A program made the position numbers and the translations under genes. Shown in pieces: positions 24,286-32,332 of a stretch of DNA of 64,000 nt. The DNA is from Kaistia sp. 32K (GTDB lineage Bacteria > Pseudomonadota > Alphaproteobacteria > Rhizobiales > Kaistiaceae): the NCBI RefSeq assembly GCF_016629525.1, contig NZ_AP024269.1:4888501-4952500 (forward strand), in the 5' to 3' direction. The notes beneath the pieces were generated by a model. The model made no database searches, was not told the DNA's origin, and saw nothing but the letters and a program-made list of their open reading frames with translations. The stretch's first letter is position 1, and each line of letters starts with the position of its first letter.

Positions 24286-26703
24286 ATGAAATTCACGCTT
24301 TCCTGGCTCAAGGAGCATCTTGAGACCACCGCCTCGCTCGACGAGATCACCGATGCGCTGACCCGCGTCGGCCTCGAGGTCGAGAGCGTCGAGGACAAGG
24401 CCAAGGCGCTCGCGCCCTTCACCATCGCCTATGTCGTCTCGGCGGTTCAGCATCCGAACGCCGATCGCCTGCGCGTCTGCATGGTCGATACCGGTTCGGG
24501 CGAACCGGTGCAGGTCGTCTGCGGCGCGCCGAACGCCCGCACCGGCATGAAGAGCGTCTTCTCGCCGGCCGGCACCTACATCCCCGGCAAGGACATCACG
24601 CTCACCGTCGGCACCATCCGCGGCGTTGAGAGCCACGGCATGCTGTGCTCGGCCGCCGAGCTGGAGCTCTCCGAGGACCATGACGGCATCATCGAGCTGC
24701 CGGCCGATGCCCCGGTCGGGCAGCCTTACGCCGAATATGCCGGCCTCGGCGATCCCGTCATCGACATCGCCATCACGCCGAACCGCCCGGACTGCCTCGG
24801 CATCCACGGCGTCGCCCGCGATCTGGCGGCGGCAGGCCTGGGCCAGCTGAAGGATCGTTCGGTCGCCCCGGTCGAAGGCAAATTCCCGTCGCCGGTCGCC
24901 GTCCACTTCGAGTTCGGCGATACGCCGCCGCTCACCCCCGCCTTCGCGCTCCGCCTGGTGCGCGGCGTCAAGAACGGCCCGTCGCCGGAATGGATGCAGC
25001 GCCAGCTGCGCGCCATCGGACTGCGTCCGATCAACGCGCTGGTCGACATCACCAACTACCTGACCTTCGATCGCGGCCGGCCGCTGCACGTCTTCGACGC
25101 CGCCAAGGTCAAGGGCGACCTGATCGTCCGCCGGGGCCGGGAAGGCGAGAGCCTGCTGGCGCTTGACGGCAAGACCTATGCCGTCGATCCGTCGATCTGC
25201 GTCATCGCCGACGACAACGGCCTGGAATCGCTCGGCGGCATCATGGGCGGCGAGGCCTCCGGCTGCGACGAAAACACGGTCGACGTGCTGATCGAATCGG
25301 CGCTGTGGGAGCCGCTCAACATCGCCCAGACCGGCCGCAAGCTCGGCATCCATTCGGATGCGCGCTACCGCTTCGAGCGCGGCGTCGATCCGGCCTTCAT
25401 GCTACCGGGCCTCGAGCTCGCTACCCGCCTGGTGCAGGAGCTTTGCGGCGGCGAGGCGAGCGAGATCGTCGTGACCGGCGCAGCGCCGGAGCCGCATCTG
25501 GTGCTCGCCTTCCCGATTTCGGAAGTGAAGCGCCTCGCCGGCATCGATCCGAGCGAGGAAGAAATCCGCCGGGTGCTGACGGCGCTCGGCTTCACGGTTT
25601 CCGGCGATGCGCCGGTGCTGACCGTCGGCGTGCCGTCCTGGCGTCCGGATGTCGACGGCAAGGCCGATCTGGTCGAGGAAGTCATGCGCATCCTCGGCGT
25701 CGACCGCGTGCCGTCGACGCCGCTGCCGAAGTCGGAAAACGTCTCCAAGCCGGTGCTGACTCTGGCGCAGACCCGCACCCGCCGCGCCAAGCGGGCGCTC
25801 GCCGCACGCGGCCTGGTCGAGGCGGTGACGTGGTCGTTCGTCGCGAAGCCGGTGGCCGAAGCGTTCGGCGGCGGCAAGCCGGAACTGACGCTCGCCAATC
25901 CGATCTCGACCGACATGTCGGACATGCGGCCGAGCCTGCTGCCCGGCCTGCTGCTCGCCTCGCAGCGCAATGCCGACCGCGGCGTCGCCGATCTTGCTCT
26001 CTTCGAAGTCGGCCAGATCTTCCGCGGCACCAAGCCGGCCGACCAGCTGACATCCGCGACCGGCATTCGCCGCGCCACGGCGACGGTGAATGGCGCCGGC
26101 CGGCACTGGCAGGGCAAGGCGCCGGCGGTCTCCGTCTTCGACGCCAAGGCCGATGCGCTGGCGCTCCTCGACGCGCTCGGCGCGCCGGTGGACAAGTTCC
26201 AGATCGTCGCCGGTGCGCCGGCCTGGTTCCATCCGGGCCGCTCCGGCACGATCCAGCTTGGGCCCCAGAACGTCATCGGCTGGTTCGGCGAGCTGCACCC
26301 GTCCGTGCTGGAGGCGCTCGACGTCGACGGCCCGCTGGTCGGCTTCGAGATCCTGCTCGACGCCATTCCGGCGCCGCGCGCCCGCCCGACCAAGACGAAA
26401 TCGCCGCTCGAGCTGGTGCCCTACCAGCCGGTGACGCGCGACTTCGCCTTCGTCGTCGATCGCAAGGTCGAGGCGGCCAAGCTGGTCAAGGCGGCGCAGG
26501 GCGCCGACAAGGGGCTGATCTCCGCCGTCTCGGTGTTCGACGTGTTCGAGGGCGCGTCGCTCGGCGCCGACAAGAAGTCTGTCGCCATCGAGGTGACGCT
26601 GCGACCGACGCAGAAGACGCTGACCGATGAGGAGATCGAGGCCGTCTCGGCCAAGATCGTCGCCCAGGTCGGCAAGGCGACGGCGGGCGTGCTGCGCTCG
26701 TAA
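24286..26703 (+). CDS. pheT: Phenylalanine--tRNA ligase beta subunit
   Basis: An 805-residue subunit of the (alpha-beta)2 enzyme, providing tRNA binding and editing. [18 protein letters not shown] begins the protein; the tRNA-binding OB domain (about 40-150) contains [29 protein letters not shown]3/B4 editing (about 215-400) includes [22 protein letters not shown]5 (about 405-480) and the pseudo-catalytic core follow; the C-terminal ferredoxin-fold anticodon-binding domain includes [21 protein letters not shown] precedes the ATG. Ends at a strong terminator. Confidence 0.98.
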   Translation: MKFTLSWLKEHLETTASLDEITDALTRVGLEVESVEDKAKALAPFTIAYVVSAVQHPNADRLRVCMVDTGSGEPVQVVCGAPNARTGMKSVFSPAGTYIPGKDITLTVGTIRGVESHGMLCSAAELELSEDHDGIIELPADAPVGQPYAEYAGLGDPVIDIAITPNRPDCLGIHGVARDLAAAGLGQLKDRSVAPVEGKFPSPVAVHFEFGDTPPLTPAFALRLVRGVKNGPSPEWMQRQLRAIGLRPINALVDITNYLTFDRGRPLHVFDAAKVKGDLIVRRGREGESLLALDGKTYAVDPSICVIADDNGLESLGGIMGGEASGCDENTVDVLIESALWEPLNIAQTGRKLGIHSDARYRFERGVDPAFMLPGLELATRLVQELCGGEASEIVVTGAAPEPHLVLAFPISEVKRLAGIDPSEEEIRRVLTALGFTVSGDAPVLTVGVPSWRPDVDGKADLVEEVMRILGVDRVPSTPLPKSENVSKPVLTLAQTRTRRAKRALAARGLVEAVTWSFVAKPVAEAFGGGKPELTLANPISTDMSDMRPSLLPGLLLASQRNADRGVADLALFEVGQIFRGTKPADQLTSATGIRRATATVNGAGRHWQGKAPAVSVFDAKADALALLDALGAPVDKFQIVAGAPAWFHPGRSGTIQLGPQNVIGWFGELHPSVLEALDVDGPLVGFEILLDAIPAPRARPTKTKSPLELVPYQPVTRDFAFVVDRKVEAAKLVKAAQGADKGLISAVSVFDVFEGASLGADKKSVAIEVTLRPTQKTLTDEEIEAVSAKIVAQVGKATAGVLRS

Positions 26704-26720
26704 GGCTCTGCCTTTGAAAT

Positions 26721-26758
26721 AAAAAGCCGCCCGGATGCGAGTCCGGGCGGCTTTTCTT
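26721..26758 (+). terminator. Rho-independent terminator after pheT
   Basis: AAAGCCGCCCGGA (26723-26735) pairs perfectly with TCCGGGCGGCTTT (26742-26754) around a six-base loop, flanked by A and T runs on both sides, so it can work in either direction. Confidence 0.9.
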
Positions 26759-26812
26759 TGTCCGTGCCGGTGGCGACGCGGAAGGCAGGGGTTCAGCTAT
26801 CGACAGGCTCCG

Positions 26813-26978
26813 CCATCATCCTGAGGTGCTTCGCGTCAGCGAAGCCTCGAAGGAGGATCCAGCGGGGCACTCTGGTCTGCGGATGAAGTCGGGGACATCG
26901 GAGGGATCCGCCACCCCCATGGGCGTTCCCTGGACCCTCCTTCGAGGCCCGGCTTTGCCGGGCACCTCAGGATGATGG
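26813..26978. repeat. Dispersed palindromic element, family A
   Basis: Ends CCATCATCCTGAGG (26813-26826) and CCTCAGGATGATGG (26965-26978); inner arm GCGAAGCCTCGAAGGAGG pairs with CCTCCTTCGAGGCCCGGC. Length 166. With the pheT terminator it fills much of the 457-base gap before DUF1150; bases 26979-27160 contain nothing recognised. Confidence 0.85.
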
Positions 26979-27160
26979 TCGGGGTTTGGGAATGCAGTTC
27001 GGGAGCATGGTTCTGGCGACCCAGCGCACCGTGACACCCCCCAAAAACGGCGAAGGCACCGGATTCCGCCCGCGAAAGGGGGAATATCCGATGCCCAAAC
27101 CAGCGATCAGGGGCAGTTCACTTCAGGGACACCGCGATGGGGGCGCGGCGTGGCAGGAGC

Positions 27161-27409
27161 CTATTGCAGGCTGACCGTCTCGAGATCGTTTTCGTGCGCG
27201 TTCATGACGATCGCCTCGCGGCTGTCGGAAATCATGAGCGGCGTGCCGCGCGCGTCAAGCAAAGCCCAGAACTTCTGTCCCGGCGCGATTTCGGGCGCAT
27301 CGGGGAAAAGTTCGCGGATGTTCTCCGACTGGATCGCCTTCACATAGGCGATCTGGCCATTGCCGAGGCCGGCGAAATTCTCAGGAGACATGGTGATACG
27401 GTTAGTCAT
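27161..27409 (-). CDS. DUF1150 family protein
   Basis: An 82-residue cytosolic protein of unknown function. NFAGLGNGQIAYVKAIQSENIRELFP, PGQKFWALLDARGTPLMISDSREAI and ANEN-like NAHENDLETVSLQ are the DUF1150 blocks. The ATG at 27409 has AGGAG ten bases upstream. In many rhizobia this gene follows a small heat-shock protein, as here (38 bases after the Hsp20 stop), so it probably shares the heat-shock promoter at 27954 and is a heat-induced protein. No catalytic motif is visible. Confidence 0.88.
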   Translation of the reverse strand: MTNRITMSPENFAGLGNGQIAYVKAIQSENIRELFPDAPEIAPGQKFWALLDARGTPLMISDSREAIVMNAHENDLETVSLQ

Positions 27410-27447
27410 GATTGATCTCCTCAATTCGAGCGAGAGGACCGGCGACC

Positions 27448-27876
27448 TCAGTCGCGAACGCCGATCTCGATCTTGCGGACTATCCGTTCCGGCGTGGGCC
27501 GGGCCAGGTCGATCGCAAGCAGTCCATCTTTCAACTCCGCCGAGATGATCTCGATCCCGTCGGCCAGCACGAAGGTCTTCTGGAACTGTCGTGCCGCGAT
27601 GCCGCGGTGAAGGTAGATCCGCTCGCGCTCGTCAGTCTGGCGACCGCGAATGACGAGTTGGTTCTCTTCCACGGTCACCTCGAGCGCGTCGCGGGAGAAC
27701 CCGGCAACGGCCAGCGTGATCCGCAGGCACTCATCGCGCATGTCGGTCTTGTTGATCCGCTCGATATTGTAGGGCGGATACCCGTCGCCCGATGCCTTCG
27801 CGACCCGATCGAGAGCTCGTTCGATCTCGTCGAATCCGAGAAGCAGCGGACTGGAGAACGCGGAAACGCGCGACAT
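27448..27876 (-). CDS. Small heat-shock protein, Hsp20/IbpA family
   Basis: A 142-residue ATP-independent chaperone that holds unfolding proteins. The N-terminal arm SSPLLLGFDEIERALDRVAK and NIERINKTD precede the alpha-crystallin domain (about 35-125): LRITLAVAGFSRDALEVTVEENQLVIRG and GIAARQFQKTFVLADGIEIISAELKDGLLAIDL. The C-terminal tail has an IRKIEI-like (VRKIEI) anchoring motif. ATG 27876 is chosen: AAGGA lies nine bases upstream and MSRVSAFSSPLL is the usual rhizobial start. It is the first gene of an hsp20-DUF1150 unit under a predicted RpoH promoter. Confidence 0.93.
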   Translation of the reverse strand: MSRVSAFSSPLLLGFDEIERALDRVAKASGDGYPPYNIERINKTDMRDECLRITLAVAGFSRDALEVTVEENQLVIRGRQTDERERIYLHRGIAARQFQKTFVLADGIEIISAELKDGLLAIDLARPTPERIVRKIEIGVRD

Positions 27877-27953
27877 CCACAAAGTCCTTTCACTAAGCGA
27901 CCTTGTCAGCGGACCCTCGAGGAGGCATCCGACGGGAGAATTCCCGCGACCCC

Positions 27954-27983
27954 AATATGGTTGTCCCTGGAGCCGGCTTCAAG
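27954..27983 (-). promoter_or_regulatory. Predicted RpoH (sigma-32) promoter of hsp20
   Basis: Read on the minus strand, CTTGAA (27983-27978), 17 bases, then CCATATT (27960-27954). This fits the heat-shock sigma consensus (CTTGAA ... CCATnT). Transcription would start near 27945, leaving a leader of about 70 bases before the Hsp20 ATG. The leader has small hairpins (CGGGA/TCCCG, CCTC/GAGG), but no clear RNA-thermometer fold could be drawn. Confidence 0.7.
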
Positions 27984-28029
27984 AACGGGGGAAGGGCAGC
28001 GACAATCCGTCGGCCCGAAGCGGCAAAGG

Positions 28030-29049
28030 TCAGGGTTTCTCCCAGTTTCCCGAGCGCTCCGAACGGAACAGCGCGTCGAGCACCGCCATGTTGGCGAGCG
28101 CGTCGTCGAGGCCGTAGCGCCAGGGACCCGTCCCCCGCACCGCGCGCGAGAACGCCTCGGCCTGCAGGGCGTACTGGTCGACCGGCGGGAAGGTGATCTT
28201 CTCGACCGGCTGGCCGGGGCCGTGCACGTCGAGGAGGATCCGCGACGTCTCGTCGGTCGGCGCCGAGAACGGCGTATCCAGCTCGATGCGGCCCTCGGTG
28301 CCGACGATGCCGACGCGCTGGAAGCGGAAGGCCTGGGTCGAGAGCTGGGCGCTGAACTGCCGGCCGTCGCCGAAATCGGCGAGGATGGCGGCGGAGCGGT
28401 CGGTGCCCATGACCGGATCGCGGTCGATCAGCGCCTGCACGCGGACGGGCTCGGCGCCGAAGATCAGCCGCGCCGAGGCGATGGCGTAGCAGCCGATGTC
28501 GAGCATGGCGCCGCCGCCGGTCTCGGGGCGGTTGCGGATGTTGGCGGGATCGACGTTCAGGAACGAGAAGAAGGTCTGCACCGCCTTGACCGGGCCGATC
28601 CGGCCGGAGGCGACGATGTCGGCGACCGCCTGCCATTGCGGGTGGTGGCGGATCATGAAGGCCTCGCCGATCAGCACGCCCTGCGGCGCCGCCTTCAGGC
28701 GCAGCGCGTCGGCGAGATCGAGGCCGATCGGCTTCTCGCAGAGCACGTGCTTGCCCTTTTCCGCCGCGGCGAGCGTCGTCTCGACATGCAGATGGTTCGG
28801 CAGCGCGTTGTAGATGGCGTCGATCTCGGGATCGTCGATCAGTTCCTGGTACGAGCCATAGGCGCGCGGAATGTCGAAGGCGGAGGCGAAGTTGCGGGCA
28901 TTCTCCAGCGAGCGCGACGCGACCGCGACGATCTCCGTCGACGGGCTCTTCAGCATCGCCGGCACGACGCGCTGGCGCGCGATGCGGGCCGTGCTCAGGA
29001 TGCCCCAGCGGACCTTTTCCGTCGCCGGTTCGCCTGCGAGATAGCTCAT
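28030..29049 (-). CDS. Gfo/Idh/MocA-family NAD(P)-dependent oxidoreductase
   Basis: A 339-residue cytosolic dehydrogenase. VRWGILSTARIARQRVVPAML is the Rossmann start, AIYNALPNHLHVETTLAAAEKGKHVLCEKPIG carries the conserved EKP lysine of the active site, and GGGAMLDIGCYAIASARLIFG holds the D..GC..I motif of the C-terminal domain. Closest to glucose-fructose oxidoreductase-like or xylose dehydrogenase-like members. ATG 29049 is preferred over 29055 because GGAGG lies nine bases before it. No sugar-metabolism neighbours identify the substrate. Confidence 0.87.
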   Translation of the reverse strand: MSYLAGEPATEKVRWGILSTARIARQRVVPAMLKSPSTEIVAVASRSLENARNFASAFDIPRAYGSYQELIDDPEIDAIYNALPNHLHVETTLAAAEKGKHVLCEKPIGLDLADALRLKAAPQGVLIGEAFMIRHHPQWQAVADIVASGRIGPVKAVQTFFSFLNVDPANIRNRPETGGGAMLDIGCYAIASARLIFGAEPVRVQALIDRDPVMGTDRSAAILADFGDGRQFSAQLSTQAFRFQRVGIVGTEGRIELDTPFSAPTDETSRILLDVHGPGQPVEKITFPPVDQYALQAEAFSRAVRGTGPWRYGLDDALANMAVLDALFRSERSGNWEKP

Positions 29050-29177
29050 TGTCATATTCCTCCGTCCGCCCGGGCCATGACATGCGGCCCGTCGGCTGTG
29101 ACCTGCGTCATTGCAGAAGTCGATATGCTTCGTTAGGAAAACGCAAACGCTTCCGGCATCTGGGGAAATTTTCTGTC

Positions 29178-29792
29178 ATGACGATCCGCCTGCATCGCGG
29201 CGACCTGCCCGATCTCGCCCGCTACGGCGCATCCGTTGCGATCGATACCGAGACGCTCGGGCTCAACCCGCATCGCGACCGTCTATGCGTCGTGCAGCTT
29301 TCCGCCGGCGACGGCTCGGCCGACGTCGTCCAGATCGCGCCGGGCCAGAAGGAAGCGCCGAACCTCGTCAAGCTTCTGACCGACCCGGCCGTCACCAAGA
29401 TCTTCCATTTCGCCCGCTTCGACGTCGCCGTGCTCGGAAACACCTTCGGCATCGAGGTCGCGCCGGTCTACTGCACCAAGATCGCCTCGCGCCTGACCCG
29501 CACCTATACCGACCGGCACGGCCTCAAGGACCTGGTCAAGGAACTGCTCGACGTCGATCTGTCGAAGCAGCAGCAGAGCTCCGACTGGGCGGCGGAGAAG
29601 CTCTCCGACGCGCAGCTCGCCTATGCCGCCTCCGACGTGCTCTATCTGCATGCGCTGAAGGCGAAGCTCGACGAGCGCCTGGCGCGCGAGAAGCGGACCG
29701 AACTGGCCGAGGCCTGCTTCCGCTTCCTGCCGACCCGCGCGGCGCTCGATCTTGCGGGTTGGCCAGAAGAAGATATCTTCGCGCATTCCTGA
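29178..29792 (+). CDS. rnd: Ribonuclease D-type 3'-5' exonuclease
   Basis: A 204-residue DEDDy exonuclease that trims RNA 3' ends. Exo I is VAIDTETLGL, Exo II is FHFARFDVAVL and Exo III is YAASDVLYLHALKAKL with its tyrosine. At 204 residues it lacks the HRDC domains of E. coli RNase D (375 residues), which is the usual short alphaproteobacterial form. ATG 29178 begins the conserved TIRLHRGDLP. It is divergent from the oxidoreductase and precedes the lpt cluster. Confidence 0.9.
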   Translation: MTIRLHRGDLPDLARYGASVAIDTETLGLNPHRDRLCVVQLSAGDGSADVVQIAPGQKEAPNLVKLLTDPAVTKIFHFARFDVAVLGNTFGIEVAPVYCTKIASRLTRTYTDRHGLKDLVKELLDVDLSKQQQSSDWAAEKLSDAQLAYAASDVLYLHALKAKLDERLAREKRTELAEACFRFLPTRAALDLAGWPEEDIFAHS

Positions 29793-29844
29793 GTGACTGC
29801 GGCCGATTTGCCGCCCGCCTTGGTTTGCGTCGCCAAATATCCAT

Positions 29845-29882
29845 ATTGGTATCGCCTGTGACGGAATTGGTATCGCCTGCGA
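29845..29882. repeat. Pair of 17-bp direct repeats upstream of lptC
   Basis: ATTGGTATCGCCTGTGA (29845-29861) and ATTGGTATCGCCTGCGA (29866-29882) differ at one base and are spaced 21 bases start to start, two helical turns. They lie 37 to 74 bases before the lptC ATG. A repeated regulator site is the simplest reading. Confidence 0.75.
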
Positions 29883-29918
29883 TCGAGCGGCGGCAAAAGG
29901 CATCAGAGCGGAGATGGC

Positions 29919-30629
29919 ATGAGAGCGACGACTGACCCCACCTGGTCAGCCCCCGGGCCCGGACAGTTCGTGGACGTCCGCGACGGCGTCGACGCACGGT
30001 ATCGCGCGGCCCGGCGCCACAGCGTCTTCGTCCGCATCCTGAAGATCGCGCTGCCGACCGTCAGCGTCCTGGTCGCCGGCGGCTTCTTCCTGTTCACCTA
30101 TTTCGTGCCCAGCCTGCCGGAAGGCGTGTCGTTCGGCTCGATCGACGTCACCAACAACGCCGTGGTGATGGAGAGCCCGCATGTCTCGGGCTACACCAAC
30201 AATGGCCGCGCCTACGAGCTGAAGGCCGACCGGGCCGAGCAGTCGCTCGAGAACACCAAGGTCGTCACGCTGCAGAAGATCGGCGCCACCATCGGCATCG
30301 GCAATGACGATACCGCCAAGGTCGATGCCACGACCGGCACCTATTATGCCGATACGCAGCGCCTCTTCCTCGACAAGGCAATCAAGCTCAAGACCTCGAC
30401 CGGCATCGACGGGACGCTGCAATCGGCTGACATCGACATGAAGGCGGGGACGATGCGCTCCGACAAGCCGATCGATTTCAGCGCCCAGGGCAGCCGCATC
30501 CTGGCGAACAGCGTCGAGGTACAGGATCGCGGCAAGCGTGTTATGTTCCGAAACGGGGTCAAGGTGACGTATACCGCCCCTGCCGAATCGCCTTCCCCGC
30601 AGCCCGCCGCACCTTCGGTGATCGAATGA
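29919..30629 (+). CDS. lptC: LPS export system protein LptC
   Basis: A 236-residue bitopic inner-membrane protein that passes lipopolysaccharide from LptBFG to LptA. A basic cytosolic start of about 38 residues precedes one membrane helix (IALPTVSVLVAGGFFLFTYFV). The periplasmic beta-jellyroll follows: VSFGSIDVTNNAVVMESPHVSGY, GRAYELKADRAEQ and DTQRLFLDKAIKLKTSTG. The stop overlaps the lptA start by four bases (ATGA). LptF/LptG are not in the window. Confidence 0.92.
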   Translation: MRATTDPTWSAPGPGQFVDVRDGVDARYRAARRHSVFVRILKIALPTVSVLVAGGFFLFTYFVPSLPEGVSFGSIDVTNNAVVMESPHVSGYTNNGRAYELKADRAEQSLENTKVVTLQKIGATIGIGNDDTAKVDATTGTYYADTQRLFLDKAIKLKTSTGIDGTLQSADIDMKAGTMRSDKPIDFSAQGSRILANSVEVQDRGKRVMFRNGVKVTYTAPAESPSPQPAAPSVIE

Positions 30630-31324
30630 CAAGATTGTCCCACCGCCGCCTTCTCCTCGCGCTCGCATTCCTGCCGATGGCCTTCGGCGCCGTCGAGGCG
30701 CGGGCTCAGTCTTCCGGCGACCTGTTCAAGGGCTTCCAGACCGGCCAGAAGGGCCCCGTCAACGTCGAGGCGGATTCGCTCGACGTCGTCGAGAAGGACG
30801 GCCAGCGGATTTCGACCTTCACCGGCAACGTCACCGTGACGCGCGGCGACAGCGTGCTGAAGGCAGGCAAGATCTCGATCTTCTCGACCGCCTCGAAGCC
30901 GGCCGCCGGCGCCGATGCGACGGATGGCGCCAAGGCCGCAGACGCCAAGGTTGCGGACGCCAAGGCTGGCAATGCCAAGGCCGCGGACACCAAGGCTGCC
31001 GCGGCGAAGGAAGAGCCGTCGGCGCTGGAAGGCACGCTGCCCGGCGCCGGAAGCTTCACCCGCATCGAGGCGAGCGGCAAGGTCTATGTGAATTCCGGCC
31101 AGCAGACCGCGACCGGCGACACCGCCGTCGTCGACATGGTCGGCAAGCTGGTGACGCTCTCCGGCAATGTCGTCCTCAGCCAGGGCCCGAACGTCATCAC
31201 CGGCAACAAGCTGACCTGGGACATGACGACCGGCCGCGCCCGCGTCGACCAGACGCCGGGTGCCCGCATCCGCGGCATCTTCACGCCGGGCTCCACGCCG
31301 GGCGCGCCCGGCAAGGCGCCCTGA
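30626..31324 (+). CDS. lptA: LPS export periplasmic bridge protein LptA, with an internal repeat
   Basis: A 232-residue periplasmic protein forming the LPS bridge to the outer membrane. Signal peptide RRLLLALAFLPMAFGAVEARA precedes the OstA/LptA fold: GPVNVEADSLDVVEKDGQRISTF, GNVTVTRGDSVLKAGKISIFS, then IEASGKVYVNSGQQTATGDTAVVD and GNVVLSQGPNVITGNKLTWDM. Residues 102-126 interrupt the fold with five AKAAD-like pentapeptides, encoded by 15-base tandem units. The insertion sits where the usual protein has a short loop. Translationally coupled to lptC. Confidence 0.92.
   Translation: MTRLSHRRLLLALAFLPMAFGAVEARAQSSGDLFKGFQTGQKGPVNVEADSLDVVEKDGQRISTFTGNVTVTRGDSVLKAGKISIFSTASKPAAGADATDGAKAADAKVADAKAGNAKAADTKAAAAKEEPSALEGTLPGAGSFTRIEASGKVYVNSGQQTATGDTAVVDMVGKLVTLSGNVVLSQGPNVITGNKLTWDMTTGRARVDQTPGARIRGIFTPGSTPGAPGKAP
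30929..31003 (+). repeat. In-frame 15-bp tandem repeat in lptA (five units)
   Basis: Units at 30929, 30944, 30959, 30974 and 30989 encode AKAAD, AKVAD, AKAGN, AKAAD and TKAAA. Each nucleotide unit starts (G/A)CCAAGG and the array preserves the reading frame, so changes in copy number would only lengthen or shorten a loop. Confidence 0.85.
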
Positions 31325-31402
31325 GCGGGTTGGAACGGATCCCGTCCGGGATCTGCCTGAGGACAGGGACGGCCGCGCGCCGGACCATCGCACGGAGCGC
31401 CG

Positions 31403-32227
31403 GTGATTTTTTCGCGCCTTTTCAATAACGGGTCGACGGCAGCCGCTGGCGCGCCTCGTGAAATCGAGCCGCAGGTGACCCGCTACGCGCAGGACGCCGG
31501 CGGGCCCGGCTGGCTCGTCGCGCATGGCCTCGGCAAGAGCTATCGCCGCCGCCGCGTTGTTCATTCGGCCAGCCTCGCGGTCTCGCGCGGCGAGGCGGTC
31601 GGCCTGCTCGGCCCGAACGGCGCCGGCAAGACGACGATCTTCTACATGATCACCGGCCTGGTCGCCGCCGACCACGGCCGCATCGAGCTCGACGGCAACG
31701 ACGTCACGCAGATGCCGATGTACCGGCGCGCCCGGCTCGGCATCGGCTATTTGCCGCAGGAGACCTCGATCTTCCGCGGCATGACCGTCGAGCAGAACAT
31801 CCGCGCCGTGCTGGAGGTGGTCGAGCCGGATCGCCACAAGCGCGACGAGGAGCTCGATTCGCTGCTGGCGGAGTTCCACATCAGCCATCTGCGCAAATCG
31901 CCCGCCATCGCGCTCTCCGGCGGCGAGCGGCGGCGCTGCGAGATCGCCCGGGCGCTGGCGAGCCGCCCGGCCTTCATGCTGCTCGACGAGCCCTTCGCCG
32001 GCATCGATCCGATCGCCGTCGGCGACATCCAGACGCTGGTGCGCCACTTGACCCAGCGCGGCATCGGTGTGCTGATCACCGACCACAACGTGCGCGAGAC
32101 GCTCGGCCTGATCGACCGCGCCTACATCATCCACGCCGGCGAAGTGTTGATGGAAGGGCGGCCGGAGGACATCGTCGCCAGCCCGGACGTGCGACGGCTC
32201 TATCTCGGCGAGCAGTTTACGCTTTGA
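31403..32227 (+). CDS. lptB: LPS export ABC transporter ATP-binding protein LptB
   Basis: A 274-residue cytosolic ATPase powering LPS extraction. Walker A is [19 protein letters not shown], the Q-loop is [19 protein letters not shown], the signature is [15 protein letters not shown], Walker B is [16 protein letters not shown] and the switch His is in [11 protein letters not shown] 38-residue N-terminal extension precedes the usual start [12 protein letters not shown]. The start is GTG 31403 with GGAG six bases upstream. It follows lptA by 78 bases. Confidence 0.95.
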   Translation: MIFSRLFNNGSTAAAGAPREIEPQVTRYAQDAGGPGWLVAHGLGKSYRRRRVVHSASLAVSRGEAVGLLGPNGAGKTTIFYMITGLVAADHGRIELDGNDVTQMPMYRRARLGIGYLPQETSIFRGMTVEQNIRAVLEVVEPDRHKRDEELDSLLAEFHISHLRKSPAIALSGGERRRCEIARALASRPAFMLLDEPFAGIDPIAVGDIQTLVRHLTQRGIGVLITDHNVRETLGLIDRAYIIHAGEVLMEGRPEDIVASPDVRRLYLGEQFTL

Positions 32228-32270
32228 TGCCGGAGCGGCTTGCGATACCAAGTGGGTGAACCAAGCAAGT

Positions 32271-32297
32271 CTTGTACCAAGATCCTCTTGTAGCAAG
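32271..32297. promoter_or_regulatory. Paired CTTG-N3-CAAG palindromes upstream of rpoN
   Basis: CTTGTACCAAG (32271-32281) and CTTGTAGCAAG (32287-32297) are each inverted repeats and are spaced 16 bases apart, 36 to 62 bases before the rpoN ATG. They could be an operator pair or an RNA structure in the lptB-rpoN spacer. Confidence 0.5.
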
Positions 32298-32332
32298 GCT
32301 TGCCGCGCCGCACCGGGATCCGCCGCCGAACA

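Noticed and set aside
26986..27174. A possible 62-codon gene after the family A repeat
   Set aside because: No ribosome-binding site, no hydrophobic or conserved pattern, and it overlaps the end of DUF1150 in antisense.
27877..27945. ROSE-type RNA thermometer in the hsp20 leader
   Set aside because: Only small separate hairpins could be drawn; the ribosome-binding site AAGGA is not clearly paired with a typical anti-SD strand.
27412..29136. A 574-codon plus-strand frame across hsp20 and the Gfo/Idh/MocA gene
   Set aside because: It spans two clear genes in antisense and reads through intergenic DNA; composition is typical of shadow frames.
30929..31003. Short regular repeats considered as a CRISPR array
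   Set aside because: Units are 15 bases, contiguous without spacers, and in frame within lptA.
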